Below are positions 38,017 to 47,512 of a DNA stretch of 64,000 nucleotides, piece by piece. Under the pieces are notes generated by a model, which was given only the letters and a program-made list of their open reading frames with translations, was not told the origin of the DNA and made no database searches. The stretch spans positions 186,001 to 250,000 of the forward strand of contig NZ_BAZR01000003.1 of assembly GCF_001315105.1 (NCBI RefSeq). The letters are read 5' to 3'. Source of the DNA: Paenibacillus sp. JCM 10914. GTDB lineage: Bacteria > Bacillota > Bacilli > Paenibacillales > Paenibacillaceae. How positions within the stretch are numbered: position 1 is the stretch's first letter; each line of letters starts with the position of its first letter. Position numbers and translations under genes: made by a program.

Positions 38017-38169
38017 ATAGATGAATTCCATTGAAATATTAATATGTGCACGGTCTTAAAGCAAATGAATAGCACGGATGTTAACAGATGGATACGTTCA
38101 AACCACGTGGAGATATTCTCATTCCACCCTTCACGCTACACTTTAGAAACAATTGAAGGGGGGAAACCA

Positions 38170-39081
38170 ATGAGGGAAAGGCTCGATAAGATAATCAATA
38201 CATGGCAACTATATGTACTGATTTCTCTTCCAATGATCTACATCGTTGTATTTAAGTACGTCCCTATGTATGGGGCACTGATTGCTTTCAAGGATTTTAC
38301 CGTATCAAAAGGCATTTGGGAAAGTGAATGGGTTGGACTAAAACACTTTAGTCGATTTATTCAATCCTACGATTTCGGAAAGATTATAAAGAATACATTG
38401 CTTCTAAACTTATATAATCTGATCGCCGGATTTCCTTTCCCGTTACTTTTCGCACTTGGTCTCAATTATGTGCGTATTCGATGGTTCAAAAAAACTGTGC
38501 AAATGGTAACCTATGCTCCTCATTTCATTTCTACGGTCGTCATGGTGGGGATGTTATTCGAACTGCTTGATACACGTAACGGGATTGTTAACACGTTGCT
38601 TGGAGCTTTTGGCTTTGATCCGATCAATTTTATGGGCAACCCGGACCTCTTTAAGTCCATTTATGTATGGTCTGGTATTTGGCAAAGTGCAGGTTTTAGT
38701 TGCATCATTTATTTGGCAGCGCTTTCAAGTGTGGATCCATCCCTCCACGAAGCAGCCGTGATCGATGGAGCAAGTCAGCGTCAAAGAATGTGGCATATCG
38801 ATTTGCCTAGCATTATTCCGGTGGCTGTCATTCTACTTATTTTAAATATGGGAAGCATGCTGGATGTAGGATTCGAGAAAGTTCTTCTTATGCAAAACCC
38901 GCTAAATATGCGTACTTCTGAGGTCATTGATACTTATGTATATAAGGTTGGCCTGGCATCTCAGGCCATGAACTATTCGTATTCAGCCGCAATTGGATTA
39001 TTCAAATCGGTTATTGGTTTCCTTCTTATTATCACGGTTAACCAAATTGCACGTAAAACCAACCAAGCCAGCTTGTGGTAA
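38170..39081 (+). CDS. LplB-type sugar ABC permease (second importer)
   Basis: A 303-residue permease. Landmarks are FKYVPMYGALIAFKDFTVSK, the EAA loop LHEAAVIDGASQRQRMWHIDLP and about six helices. ATG 38170 follows GAAGGGGGG. It shares gene order with permeases of the LplB group but is clearly diverged from the copy at 29101. The next permease begins 15 bases after its stop. Confidence 0.93.
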   Translation: MRERLDKIINTWQLYVLISLPMIYIVVFKYVPMYGALIAFKDFTVSKGIWESEWVGLKHFSRFIQSYDFGKIIKNTLLLNLYNLIAGFPFPLLFALGLNYVRIRWFKKTVQMVTYAPHFISTVVMVGMLFELLDTRNGIVNTLLGAFGFDPINFMGNPDLFKSIYVWSGIWQSAGFSCIIYLAALSSVDPSLHEAAVIDGASQRQRMWHIDLPSIIPVAVILLILNMGSMLDVGFEKVLLMQNPLNMRTSEVIDTYVYKVGLASQAMNYSYSAAIGLFKSVIGFLLIITVNQIARKTNQASLW

Positions 39082-39096
39082 GGAGGACTTCATACA

Positions 39097-39993
39097 ATGG
39101 ACAATTTCCAAACCAAATTATCTATCGGCGATCGTATGTTTTCATGGTTTATTTATACGCTGATGTCGTTATTTTTTCTGATGGTCTTGTATCCATTAAT
39201 CTATATTATAAGCGCTTCCATCAGCGATCCATCCGCCGTTGTTGCAGGGAAGGTATGGTTATGGCCCGTTAAGCCCAATTTGATGGGTTATGAAGCCGTT
39301 TTCAAACACAAATTGATCGGTTCAGGTTTTCTTAATTCGATCTACTATACCTTTTTTGGGACGGCTATTAATATCGTAATGACAATTCTGGCAGCCTATC
39401 CTCTTTCACGGAGAGATTTGTATGGGAAAAATGTAATTATGTTTCTATTTGTGTTCACCACGATGTTTTCGGGAGGGCTAATTCCAAGCTATCTCCTTGT
39501 CAAGGATTTGAACATGTTGAACACCGTTTGGGCCATGGTTTTGCCGGGGGCGCTGAGTGTCTGGAATGTCATTATTACGCGTACCTATTTTCAAACTTCT
39601 CTTCCTCCTGAATTGCTCGAGGCAGCTCAAATGGATGGCTGTAACGATTTCAAGTTTGTTTGGAAAATTGTGATTCCGCTATCTGGGCCGATCATCGCTG
39701 TTATGACGTTATATTACGCTGTTGGCCACTGGAACCAGTATTTTAACGCGATGATTTATTTAAACAAACAGGACATGTATCCATTGCAAATCATTCTTCG
39801 GAACATCCTGATTCAGAATGACGTAAATGCACTCATGCTCGCTGATATCGAAAATACAGCAAAAAGGGAAGCTCTGCGGGTCCTCTTGAAGTATTCGCTG
39901 ATTGTTGTGTCTACTCTGCCATTAATGTTGGTTTACCCGTTCGTACAGAAGCATTTTGTTAAAGGTGTCATGATTGGATCACTTAAAGGATAG
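39097..39993 (+). CDS. LplC/YtcP-type sugar ABC permease (second importer)
   Basis: A 298-residue permease with about six helices. Its EAA loop is LLEAAQMDGCNDFKFVWKIVIP and it ends VQKHFVKGVMIGSLKG, the usual C-terminus. TAAGGAGG precedes the ATG. It forms the heterodimeric channel with the upstream permease. Confidence 0.93.
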   Translation: MDNFQTKLSIGDRMFSWFIYTLMSLFFLMVLYPLIYIISASISDPSAVVAGKVWLWPVKPNLMGYEAVFKHKLIGSGFLNSIYYTFFGTAINIVMTILAAYPLSRRDLYGKNVIMFLFVFTTMFSGGLIPSYLLVKDLNMLNTVWAMVLPGALSVWNVIITRTYFQTSLPPELLEAAQMDGCNDFKFVWKIVIPLSGPIIAVMTLYYAVGHWNQYFNAMIYLNKQDMYPLQIILRNILIQNDVNALMLADIENTAKREALRVLLKYSLIVVSTLPLMLVYPFVQKHFVKGVMIGSLKG

Positions 39994-40024
39994 TAACTAT
40001 GATGAACTTAGGAGGTTTGAATAC

Positions 40025-41689
40025 ATGAAGATTAGAAGATTTATGGGAATCGTGATTACAATCATAATGTTAACTACAGGAATTTTAAGTGGATGTTCCA
40101 AAGGAGACAACAATACATCGGAGACAAAAAATGAGGACCCTCAATATGCGGTTTCACCAGCCGGACAGCTTCCAATCACGGATGAGAAAACAACGATACG
40201 TATTATGGTTCCTGATAATGCCGTTGTAGAAGATTTTGCAACGAATGAATTTACGAAATACTTAGAGGAGCAGACGAATATTCACATTGATTGGGATGTT
40301 ATTCCTAGTTCATCGGCAGCGGAGAAGCTAAACCTCGTGCTCTCCAGTGGAGATGATTTACCTGATGTCATTATGGGATTCGGGATGTCGAATTCACAGC
40401 AAATGATTTTCGGGAGCCAAGGGATAATCCTTCCCCTAAATGATCTTATGGAGCAATACGGTTTTGAGACGAAAAAAATGTTTGAGAAATTACCGATCGT
40501 GAAAGAATCGATTACAGCCCCGGATGGCAATATTTATTCCTTGCCTCATACCAATGAATGCTTTCATTGCACTTTGCCGCGCAGAATGTGGATCTATCAA
40601 CCTTGGCTGGATGAATTGGGCTTGACCATGCCTACTACGACAGATGAATTCTATCAGGTACTGAAGGCTTTTAAAGAGAATGACCCGAACGGTAATGGAA
40701 AAGCCGATGAGATTCCGCTTTCTGGGTCCCCTACAGGATTTTACACGGGCATTGACTCTTTCATCATGAATGCCTTCATCTACAATCCAGGCGGTGATCG
40801 AGTGTATTTGGAGAATGATCAGGTGGTTGTACCGTACGGTAAACCGGAATGGCGTGAAGGTCTGCGTTATCTGAATATGCTGTATAAGGAAAAGCTGTTA
40901 GATCCACAGTCGTTGACTCAGGACGGAGATCAGTTGAAACGGCTGGGAGAAAATCCAGATACGGCTATACTAGGATCTACTGCCGCAATGCATATGGGCG
41001 TATTTAGCGAGTTTTACGGTGCTAGTAACAGATGGCTAGAATACAAGACAATACCCCCTCTAAAGGGTCCTAATGGAGTTCAGGTTGCTCCTAGAGAAGC
41101 GTACCATTTGGTCGGGAGCGGGGAGTACTTGATTATGAAGTCCAGTAAGCACTCTGAAGCGGCATTTCGATTAGCAGATTATTTGTATAATGAAGAAGTA
41201 ACTCTCCGTTCGACGATCGGCCGTCCAGGAATCGAATGGACAGAGGCAGAAGCGGATGAATTAGGTATCAACGGACAGCCAGCCAAGTGGAAGCAAGTCA
41301 TGGATTGGGGAACCGTTCAAAATGTGAATTGGGGTCAGACGGGACCTTCGTTGCGAACGAATGAACTTAGGCTCGGTGAAGTGGCCAACTCCGAGAAACC
41401 ACTTGAGGTAATAATGTATGATGAGGCCAAAAATAATTACGAACCCTATCAGCAAAATCTCGAGAATGTCCTGCCTCCACTATTCTTCTCGAATGATCAA
41501 GCGATTGAGATTGCAGATTTATCTAAAACGATTAATGACTATGTGGAAGAAATGATAGCGCGATTCACAACAGGGGATGCCAATCTCGATACAGAATGGG
41601 ACAGTTACATTGATAATTTGAAAAAAATGAATGTAGATCAATACTTATCTATTTATCAAGAAGCATATGACAGTAAATATAAAAAATAA
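40025..41689 (+). CDS. LplA-type substrate-binding lipoprotein (second importer)
   Basis: A 554-residue extracellular lipoprotein. The signal GIVITIIMLTTGILSGC has an ILSGC lipobox. NDPNGNGKADEIPLSG is the group's calcium-like loop, and ITDEKTTIRIMVPDN starts the mature fold. The gene is placed last in the operon, unlike the first Lpl locus, where it comes first. AGGAGG precedes ATG 40025. No carbohydrate enzyme accompanies this importer, so its substrate is open. Confidence 0.9.
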   Translation: MKIRRFMGIVITIIMLTTGILSGCSKGDNNTSETKNEDPQYAVSPAGQLPITDEKTTIRIMVPDNAVVEDFATNEFTKYLEEQTNIHIDWDVIPSSSAAEKLNLVLSSGDDLPDVIMGFGMSNSQQMIFGSQGIILPLNDLMEQYGFETKKMFEKLPIVKESITAPDGNIYSLPHTNECFHCTLPRRMWIYQPWLDELGLTMPTTTDEFYQVLKAFKENDPNGNGKADEIPLSGSPTGFYTGIDSFIMNAFIYNPGGDRVYLENDQVVVPYGKPEWREGLRYLNMLYKEKLLDPQSLTQDGDQLKRLGENPDTAILGSTAAMHMGVFSEFYGASNRWLEYKTIPPLKGPNGVQVAPREAYHLVGSGEYLIMKSSKHSEAAFRLADYLYNEEVTLRSTIGRPGIEWTEAEADELGINGQPAKWKQVMDWGTVQNVNWGQTGPSLRTNELRLGEVANSEKPLEVIMYDEAKNNYEPYQQNLENVLPPLFFSNDQAIEIADLSKTINDYVEEMIARFTTGDANLDTEWDSYIDNLKKMNVDQYLSIYQEAYDSKYKK

Positions 41690-41762
41690 ATTTGGGCCTG
41701 TCGGTGCGACTGTTTTCTCATAGCGTCATCGTTATCGTCATTCAATACAATCAATTCAACCT

Positions 41763-41793
41763 CAAGCAGCTTCTCATGAAGCTGCTTTTTACT
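41763..41793 (+). terminator. Terminator of the second Lpl importer operon
   Basis: AAGCAGCTTC pairs with GAAGCTGCTT across TCAT and is followed by TTTTAC. Confidence 0.88.
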
Positions 41794-41843
41794 TTGTAGG
41801 AGTCTTTATTACGGTTGTATATCAAATCGAAAGAAGTTTATTT

Positions 41844-43196
41844 TCACTGCCTTATTTCAATCACGAGGGCAGCACCTTGATGTGGACGGTTTAAAGCGTG
41901 GATTCTCCCATGGTGACGTTCGATGATGGTCTTGCTTATCGCAAGGCCCAATCCAATGCCAGGATGCTCCGGACCTCTTGACCTGTCTGCTTGATATAGA
42001 GGTTTGAATACTTCGCCTAGATCCTGTTCAGGGAACCCGGGGCCTTCGTCTTGAATGCAAATGCGTATGCCGTTCGTATGCTGCTGTTCGATGATCACTT
42101 GTATACTTCCTTGTTTAGGGCTAAATCGAATCGCATTGATGAACACATTTTCGAATGCGCGGTGCATCAAAGCCTGATCGATGTTCACGGTTTGTGTAAC
42201 GGCGTACTTTTTCACAATGGTTAATTGTTTTTGTTCCAATGGGTAATTCAATCCTTGGATGACTTGATCCATAAAGGATGTCATCTCTACAGAGCGCAGG
42301 TTTAGTTCTTCTGCCGATAATAACGACTCGCTGTATTGGGACAACATGGAGATTAGCCCTTCCAGACGATGAGTCAACTCGATGGATCGATCAAGGTATT
42401 GCGTTTTTTTTGCTTCTGTTTGTGCAATTCCCTGCGTAATTCCTTCGAGATAACCTTTCAAGGAAAAGAGCGGTGTGCGCAAATCATGGACAATGGAGGA
42501 GATAAGAAAGCGCCGATCGGCTTCATGTTCTTGTCTTTGGCTATCCAGCTCCGCTAGACTGGTGCTCATCTTACTGTAAGCCTCCGAAACTGCTCGAAGT
42601 TCTTTAATACTCGACGTGGCAAGCTGGGCATCATATTGTCCCGCAGCAACTTTGTTCGAGGCTTGAATTAGAGATTGAATCGGTTTCAAGATTTGCCGAC
42701 GAATCAAATACAAAAAGACAAGCAGCAGCAATCCGATGATGGCGAACATAGACTTCAGGATTACATGGTCTGACGTGTTTTCAGCCGGAACTAGTCGTGG
42801 TTGTGAGAAAGACAAATAGACCGAACCTAACCATTCCTCATCATGGTATACATTCGTTTTATATGCTGTTTCGGTGTAAGTTTCAATCAATCCGTCCGAA
42901 TGGTTCGGTTGGTCTGTATGATACTGATAAATCGATGTTTGCTCCGGGGACGTAACCAACACATGCATATCGTAAGATCTCAGCTGCTCATCCAATTGAG
43001 CTTTCCAGCTCTCCGTTCCCCAATCCCCCGCATCCATAAACACAGTCTCGACCCATTCGGACGGATCATCTATGGGATTAGGCTCTGTAGAATAGAAGAA
43101 CCGGTCGATCAGTTGGGCTGCAACGACGGGAACAATTAGAATCAAACACGCCGCCCCAATGAAAAAAAGGTACATCGGCATCGATTTATGTTGCAT
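41844..43196 (-). CDS. Sensor histidine kinase, HAMP type
   Basis: A 450-residue membrane kinase. TM1 (about residues 7-30), an extracellular domain of roughly 140 residues, TM2 (about 172-192), a HAMP linker (KPIQSLIQASNKVAAGQYDA), the HisKA box with its phosphorylated His in SSIVHDLRTPLFSLKGYL, and an ATPase domain (NVFINAIRFSPKQG, DEGPGFPEQDLG, GIGLGLAISKTIIERHHG). ATG 43196 overlaps the stop of the response-regulator gene, so they are coupled. The sizeable sensor loop argues against a BceS-type intramembrane sensor. It probably controls the divergent ABC exporter. Confidence 0.92.
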   Translation of the reverse strand: MQHKSMPMYLFFIGAACLILIVPVVAAQLIDRFFYSTEPNPIDDPSEWVETVFMDAGDWGTESWKAQLDEQLRSYDMHVLVTSPEQTSIYQYHTDQPNHSDGLIETYTETAYKTNVYHDEEWLGSVYLSFSQPRLVPAENTSDHVILKSMFAIIGLLLLVFLYLIRRQILKPIQSLIQASNKVAAGQYDAQLATSSIKELRAVSEAYSKMSTSLAELDSQRQEHEADRRFLISSIVHDLRTPLFSLKGYLEGITQGIAQTEAKKTQYLDRSIELTHRLEGLISMLSQYSESLLSAEELNLRSVEMTSFMDQVIQGLNYPLEQKQLTIVKKYAVTQTVNIDQALMHRAFENVFINAIRFSPKQGSIQVIIEQQHTNGIRICIQDEGPGFPEQDLGEVFKPLYQADRSRGPEHPGIGLGLAISKTIIERHHGRIHALNRPHQGAALVIEIRQ

Positions 43197-43878
43197 GGTT
43201 CGATACCTTGGATAGTTTATAGCCGACCGACCGCACATTATGTAGTTGAACGATTTGGGAATACGGAGATAATTTCTCCCTCAGCTTGGCGACATAAACA
43301 CGGATGTTTTGGTAATCGTACATATCATGGCCCCAGACACGATATAAGATTTGATCAAACGTCAATACCTGCTCCAAATGATCATAAAAGTACATAAACA
43401 GTTTGTATTCAATAAAGGTCAGATCAAGCGGTTGACCTTCCATTTTGATTTCCATAGCTTTTTCATCCACATGAATCCCTGAAACGGTTGTATTCACTTC
43501 TGTATCGAAGGAAGAAAGTCTTCTATCCATGGCTTTTATTCGAGCTACGATCTCGGCCGGGCTCGCTGATTTAACAATGTAGTCATCCGCTCCGATAGTC
43601 AATCCTCTTATTTTATCGGCATCACTTTCTTTTGCACTCAAAAATAGAATCGGCATCGCATAGTGTTCTCGAATTCTCTTGCAGAAGCTAAATCCATCTT
43701 CGCCCGGCATCATAATGTCCAGCAGAATAAGATCGATTTTTTCTTCTTGGATCCATTGATCTGCATCTGCAGCATTCGAAGCTGTAAAGATCGTATATCC
43801 ACTGGCTTCTAAATAGTCCGTCATTAACTCTATGATTTCAGGCTGGTCATCTACGAGTAAAATATGTTGGAATTTCAT
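43186..43878 (-). CDS. OmpR-family response regulator
   Basis: A 230-residue cytoplasmic regulator. The receiver domain (residues 1-120) has the phospho-accepting Asp in IDLILLDIMMPGEDGF, plus VDD near the start and the Lys in VKSASPAE. The winged-helix DNA-binding domain (about 135-228) shows LTFIEYKLFMYF and YQNIRVYVAKLREKLS. A GGGGGATTAG ribosome site precedes the ATG. It is co-transcribed with the kinase and divergent from the ABC exporter genes, its likely targets. Confidence 0.94.
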   Translation of the reverse strand: MKFQHILLVDDQPEIIELMTDYLEASGYTIFTASNAADADQWIQEEKIDLILLDIMMPGEDGFSFCKRIREHYAMPILFLSAKESDADKIRGLTIGADDYIVKSASPAEIVARIKAMDRRLSSFDTEVNTTVSGIHVDEKAMEIKMEGQPLDLTFIEYKLFMYFYDHLEQVLTFDQILYRVWGHDMYDYQNIRVYVAKLREKLSPYSQIVQLHNVRSVGYKLSKVSNHAT

Positions 43879-44108
43879 CTAATCCCCCTGATTCAGATTT
43901 CTTATTGATTATATCGGAATGATTTTAAGACCACAATGATACGCAAATTCCCTTTCGCAGCCATCCATCCCTTGCTGTAAAAGCCTTTGAAGCCATTCTC
44001 CGCCGAAGTATAAACAAAAATTTATAAAACGTATATACGCCATTGATTCGTTGGATATCGGTCATTGATAAACGGTTTGTATACTGTTCATCAGGGAGGG
44101 AATGACAT

Positions 44109-44861
44109 ATGACCATTTTATCTGTTCAACAAGTGACGAAACGTTTCGGAAATGATCGGGATCATACGATTACTGCTTTAAAAGGGGTGGACTTACAGAT
44201 TGAAAAAGGGTCGTTTACCGCCATTATGGGAACAAGCGGCTCCGGTAAATCAACATTACTTAATCTTTTATCTGGCCTGGATCATCCGACGGAAGGCGGG
44301 ATTTATTTAAAGGGGGAGAACATCTCCCTTTTTGATGATAAGAAATTGACCGAGTTAAGGAATCGGCACTTCGGCTTTATCTTTCAATTTTTTCACTTAA
44401 TTCCTATGATGAATGTGCTGGAAAACGTTACGCTCCCAAGCATGTTCTCCAAAGGGAAACACGAACATCTGGAGGGAAAAGCGCTCGAGCTTCTTTCAAG
44501 ATTGGAAATTGGCCATTTGGCGCATTCATTTCCATCTAAGTTATCTGGAGGACAGCAGCAAAGGGTTGCGATAGCCAGGGCTCTGATTAACGATCCGGAT
44601 ATCATCCTGGCAGACGAGCCTACGGGAAGTCTCGATTCTAATACTTCCAAGCTTGTAATGGAACATTTGCAGTTGTTGAGCGATTCCTTCAAGCATACCC
44701 TTATTCTGGTCACACATGATGCCGGTGTAGCGGCTTATGCCGATCGGGTTCTATTTATGCATGATGGCCAAATCGTGGAGGACTTTTCACCTGGTGAAGG
44801 TACTTCTCATAAAGAGCGTACACAACTGCTGAACGACATCGCTCAGGGGTTAAGCGTATGA
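44109..44861 (+). CDS. ABC transporter ATP-binding protein (LolD/MacB type)
   Basis: A 250-residue ATPase. Walker A GTSGSGKSTLL, the signature LSGGQQQRVAIARAL, Walker B PDIILADEPTGSLDSNT and the switch His in LILVTHDAG are intact. The LolD/FtsE/MacB class works with FtsX-type permeases that use ATP to move periplasmic or membrane substrates rather than to import. ATG 44109 follows AGGGAGGGAATG. It overlaps the permease start by four bases (ATGA). Confidence 0.94.
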   Translation: MTILSVQQVTKRFGNDRDHTITALKGVDLQIEKGSFTAIMGTSGSGKSTLLNLLSGLDHPTEGGIYLKGENISLFDDKKLTELRNRHFGFIFQFFHLIPMMNVLENVTLPSMFSKGKHEHLEGKALELLSRLEIGHLAHSFPSKLSGGQQQRVAIARALINDPDIILADEPTGSLDSNTSKLVMEHLQLLSDSFKHTLILVTHDAGVAAYADRVLFMHDGQIVEDFSPGEGTSHKERTQLLNDIAQGLSV

Positions 44862-47419
44862 GACACTTCAAGATGATGTATCGCATGATCGTATCGCAAA
44901 AGCTGCGAAATCTTTTTGTATTAATAGGTATTAGCCTGGGAGCCATTATCATCACCTCATCTCAGATTTTGATTGCTTCCATTGAAGAATCGAATGAAGC
45001 TTCTGTGAAAGAATTGTACGGAGATTTGGATATGTATGTAGGTTATCAACTATCTCTTGAGGATGACCCCGACCAACCTCTTTCTGCTGATGAAGTGCAG
45101 AGGATTTCTTCTCTTGACCATGTCGAAGATTCCACGCCTATGCTCTATCCTTATTTGGGAAAAGAAGCAGAATATAATATGTGGGATACGGTATACGTGG
45201 GGTTTAATGACGAGCCTTTGGCCTACGAAAGCACCATGGTCGAAATTGGAGAGCAACGGCTGCCAGGCCCTGGAGAGGTGATCGTGTCCCCGCAATATGC
45301 AAATCTGCACAACATAGAGGTGGGGGACATCATCGAATTGCCTTTCCCGCCGGGTCCAAATCACAAGATCAAGGTGGTGGGCTTACTTGAAGACTTTGAA
45401 TACCTTAACCGGGTCATGATCTTTAACTATGATTGGTTGGAATCAGTAACGCAAGAAGGACCTACGGCTTTAATGCTTAAACTGGACACCTACGAATCGA
45501 AATCAAAAGTCGAGTCCGAAATCCTGCAGCAGATCGATCCGGCATTAAGAGTGGACACGCTGGATGAAGCGGACGAACATCGAGAAAATATTGGCGGGAT
45601 GTACCCGATTTTGACAGGCTTAAATGTGGCGGTATTAATTGTAAGCAGTCTGCTGTTAATCAGCATTTTGCAAATTTCCATACAGGAAAAACAGCAGGAG
45701 CTAGCCGTCTTTCGAATTCTTGGCGCTTCCAGACGCTTCCTCTTTGGCATGACCGTATTCGAATCCGCGATCATTGGAGGACTTGCTTTATTTGTTGGCT
45801 CCATAGTCGGTTTCATCGTGCCTGTTGTGATCCTAAACCAAATCGATAGCTTGATGAATGTACCTATCACCGATATTGCGATTCCTTGGCGCGGCCTTAC
45901 AACTTATGTGCTCATTTACGCTTTACTCATATTGGCTGCCGTGACAATTCCGGCTTATCAAGCAAGCAAAGCGCCACCGATTGAAGCTTATCAAACAGCA
46001 GTGCTGCAGCCCGTGTCGAAGAGAATGAACTCTATTTATTTTGTAATTCTTATAATGGCCTCTTTGGTTGTATCCAGCATTAGTTTGATCATGAATAACT
46101 GGATTTTACACGTTGTTACGATTTTTATGCTTTTGACTTTGTTGATTTATGGCATTCCCTTTTTCTTAAAGTGGGGCATACTGGGCTTTCTTCAGTTGAT
46201 CGATCTGTTTTCAAATCAACGTTTTTATCGAATCGCGCCTTTAAATGCACTTAGGCAGATCAAGCGCAACACACAGATTGCCGCTATTGTCATTGCCAGC
46301 TTCTCCTTGGCGGTTCTCGGTTATACGACTTTGGATACGGTAAAGCGTGAAAGCATAGCAAATATGTTTAATCAGAAACCGTCAGACCTTCGCATCGTAC
46401 AAGCGGCTTACGGCAATTATCAGTTTCAAGCCGATGGCTTTACAGAGAAACTATATGAACAATTGATGGAAGTGGAAGGGGTATCGGAATATTCACTTTT
46501 TTTCACAAAATCAATATTTTCTAAAATTAATAATCTCCCCCCTGAGAGTGCTTCAAATACGATGGATGAAACGCAGGAAGTTCTATTACGGTTAACCGGC
46601 ACTGACTTAAGCAAACTTTTTGATCATGGAGCTGTCATTGAAGGGGAAACAAATCCAAGCCGTATAGCAGCAGATCAGGCAGTAATCACACAAGCGGCTG
46701 CGGAATATCTTGGATACCATATTGGGGATGTCGTTGAATTAATCGTTTATGAAGAAGGTTACGATGAGCCTGTTCAATTTGAAGTGGCGAGCATCATCGA
46801 GAATCTAGACATCTTGGGTGAGGACAGTAACGTTCTTTTGCTCACCAACACTGGAAATATGGAGGCATGGTTTAGCATTAAGAACCATGAAGAGTTAAGA
46901 GTCAATGTGGGGGACAACGTTCTTGAAGATGTTCTATCTCACATCGATCAACTTATTCTCGACTTAGGGTTAGAAGGTGATTTGGCGATATTTGACCGCT
47001 ATGAGGCGTTGAACGAATTCGTGGAACAGTTTAACCAGCGCATGTTCATATTGCTCATCGCAGTGCTGATCTTAATTACACTTTCGCTTGTAGGGATCAT
47101 GAATAGTTCAATCAGTAGCATAAAAGAGAGGCTGCCTGAATTTTCAGTACTGCGGGTAATTGGGCTGAGCAAGAAAACCCAAAGGTATAGCCTGTTATTT
47201 GAAGGGCTGATCATCACTACGATCTGTGGGGGCGTATCTCTGCTTCTCTCGCTGTGGATCTCCATGCATATCGGTTTATCATTAGGAGCTTCGAGCGTGT
47301 CAATGCCTACAACGTTAATCGTATTGTTGCTATTATTGGCTCCGATTCTGGGGGTAATCGCTCTGCTTGTTCCATCGATGTGGGCTTCGAACAAGGACAT
47401 ATTACGTCACTTAAAATAG
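44858..47419 (+). CDS. FtsX/MacB-type ABC transporter permease, two FtsX domains
   Basis: An 853-residue permease with the DevC/LolE-like double architecture: TM1 (about 18-38), an extracellular MacB-like domain (about 40-240), three helices of FtsX domain 1 (about 250-370), two central helices (about 390-440), then TM, a second extracellular domain (about 490-690) and FtsX domain 2 (about 710-845). Each FtsX domain keeps the coupling segment, as in EKQQELAVFRILGASRRFLF and IKERLPEFSVLRVIGLSKK. It likely exports a peptide or lipid-like compound, or works as a mechanotransmitter, under control of the divergent two-component system. Confidence 0.9.
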   Translation: MRHFKMMYRMIVSQKLRNLFVLIGISLGAIIITSSQILIASIEESNEASVKELYGDLDMYVGYQLSLEDDPDQPLSADEVQRISSLDHVEDSTPMLYPYLGKEAEYNMWDTVYVGFNDEPLAYESTMVEIGEQRLPGPGEVIVSPQYANLHNIEVGDIIELPFPPGPNHKIKVVGLLEDFEYLNRVMIFNYDWLESVTQEGPTALMLKLDTYESKSKVESEILQQIDPALRVDTLDEADEHRENIGGMYPILTGLNVAVLIVSSLLLISILQISIQEKQQELAVFRILGASRRFLFGMTVFESAIIGGLALFVGSIVGFIVPVVILNQIDSLMNVPITDIAIPWRGLTTYVLIYALLILAAVTIPAYQASKAPPIEAYQTAVLQPVSKRMNSIYFVILIMASLVVSSISLIMNNWILHVVTIFMLLTLLIYGIPFFLKWGILGFLQLIDLFSNQRFYRIAPLNALRQIKRNTQIAAIVIASFSLAVLGYTTLDTVKRESIANMFNQKPSDLRIVQAAYGNYQFQADGFTEKLYEQLMEVEGVSEYSLFFTKSIFSKINNLPPESASNTMDETQEVLLRLTGTDLSKLFDHGAVIEGETNPSRIAADQAVITQAAAEYLGYHIGDVVELIVYEEGYDEPVQFEVASIIENLDILGEDSNVLLLTNTGNMEAWFSIKNHEELRVNVGDNVLEDVLSHIDQLILDLGLEGDLAIFDRYEALNEFVEQFNQRMFILLIAVLILITLSLVGIMNSSISSIKERLPEFSVLRVIGLSKKTQRYSLLFEGLIITTICGGVSLLLSLWISMHIGLSLGASSVSMPTTLIVLLLLLAPILGVIALLVPSMWASNKDILRHLK

Positions 47420-47458
47420 TAGAGGAGGGGGTATGACCCCCACCCAATAAGAACCTTG

Positions 47459-47507
47459 CAGGGCTGCCCCCGTCATTTCCATGATTTTTTGGGGCAGTCC
47501 TTTTTTC
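47459..47507 (+). terminator. Terminator of the ABC exporter operon
   Basis: GGGCTGCCCC pairs with GGGGCAGTCC across a 20-base loop and is followed by TTTTTT. A small GGGGGTATGACCCCC hairpin lies just upstream. Confidence 0.85.
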
Positions 47508-47512
47508 CAGAG

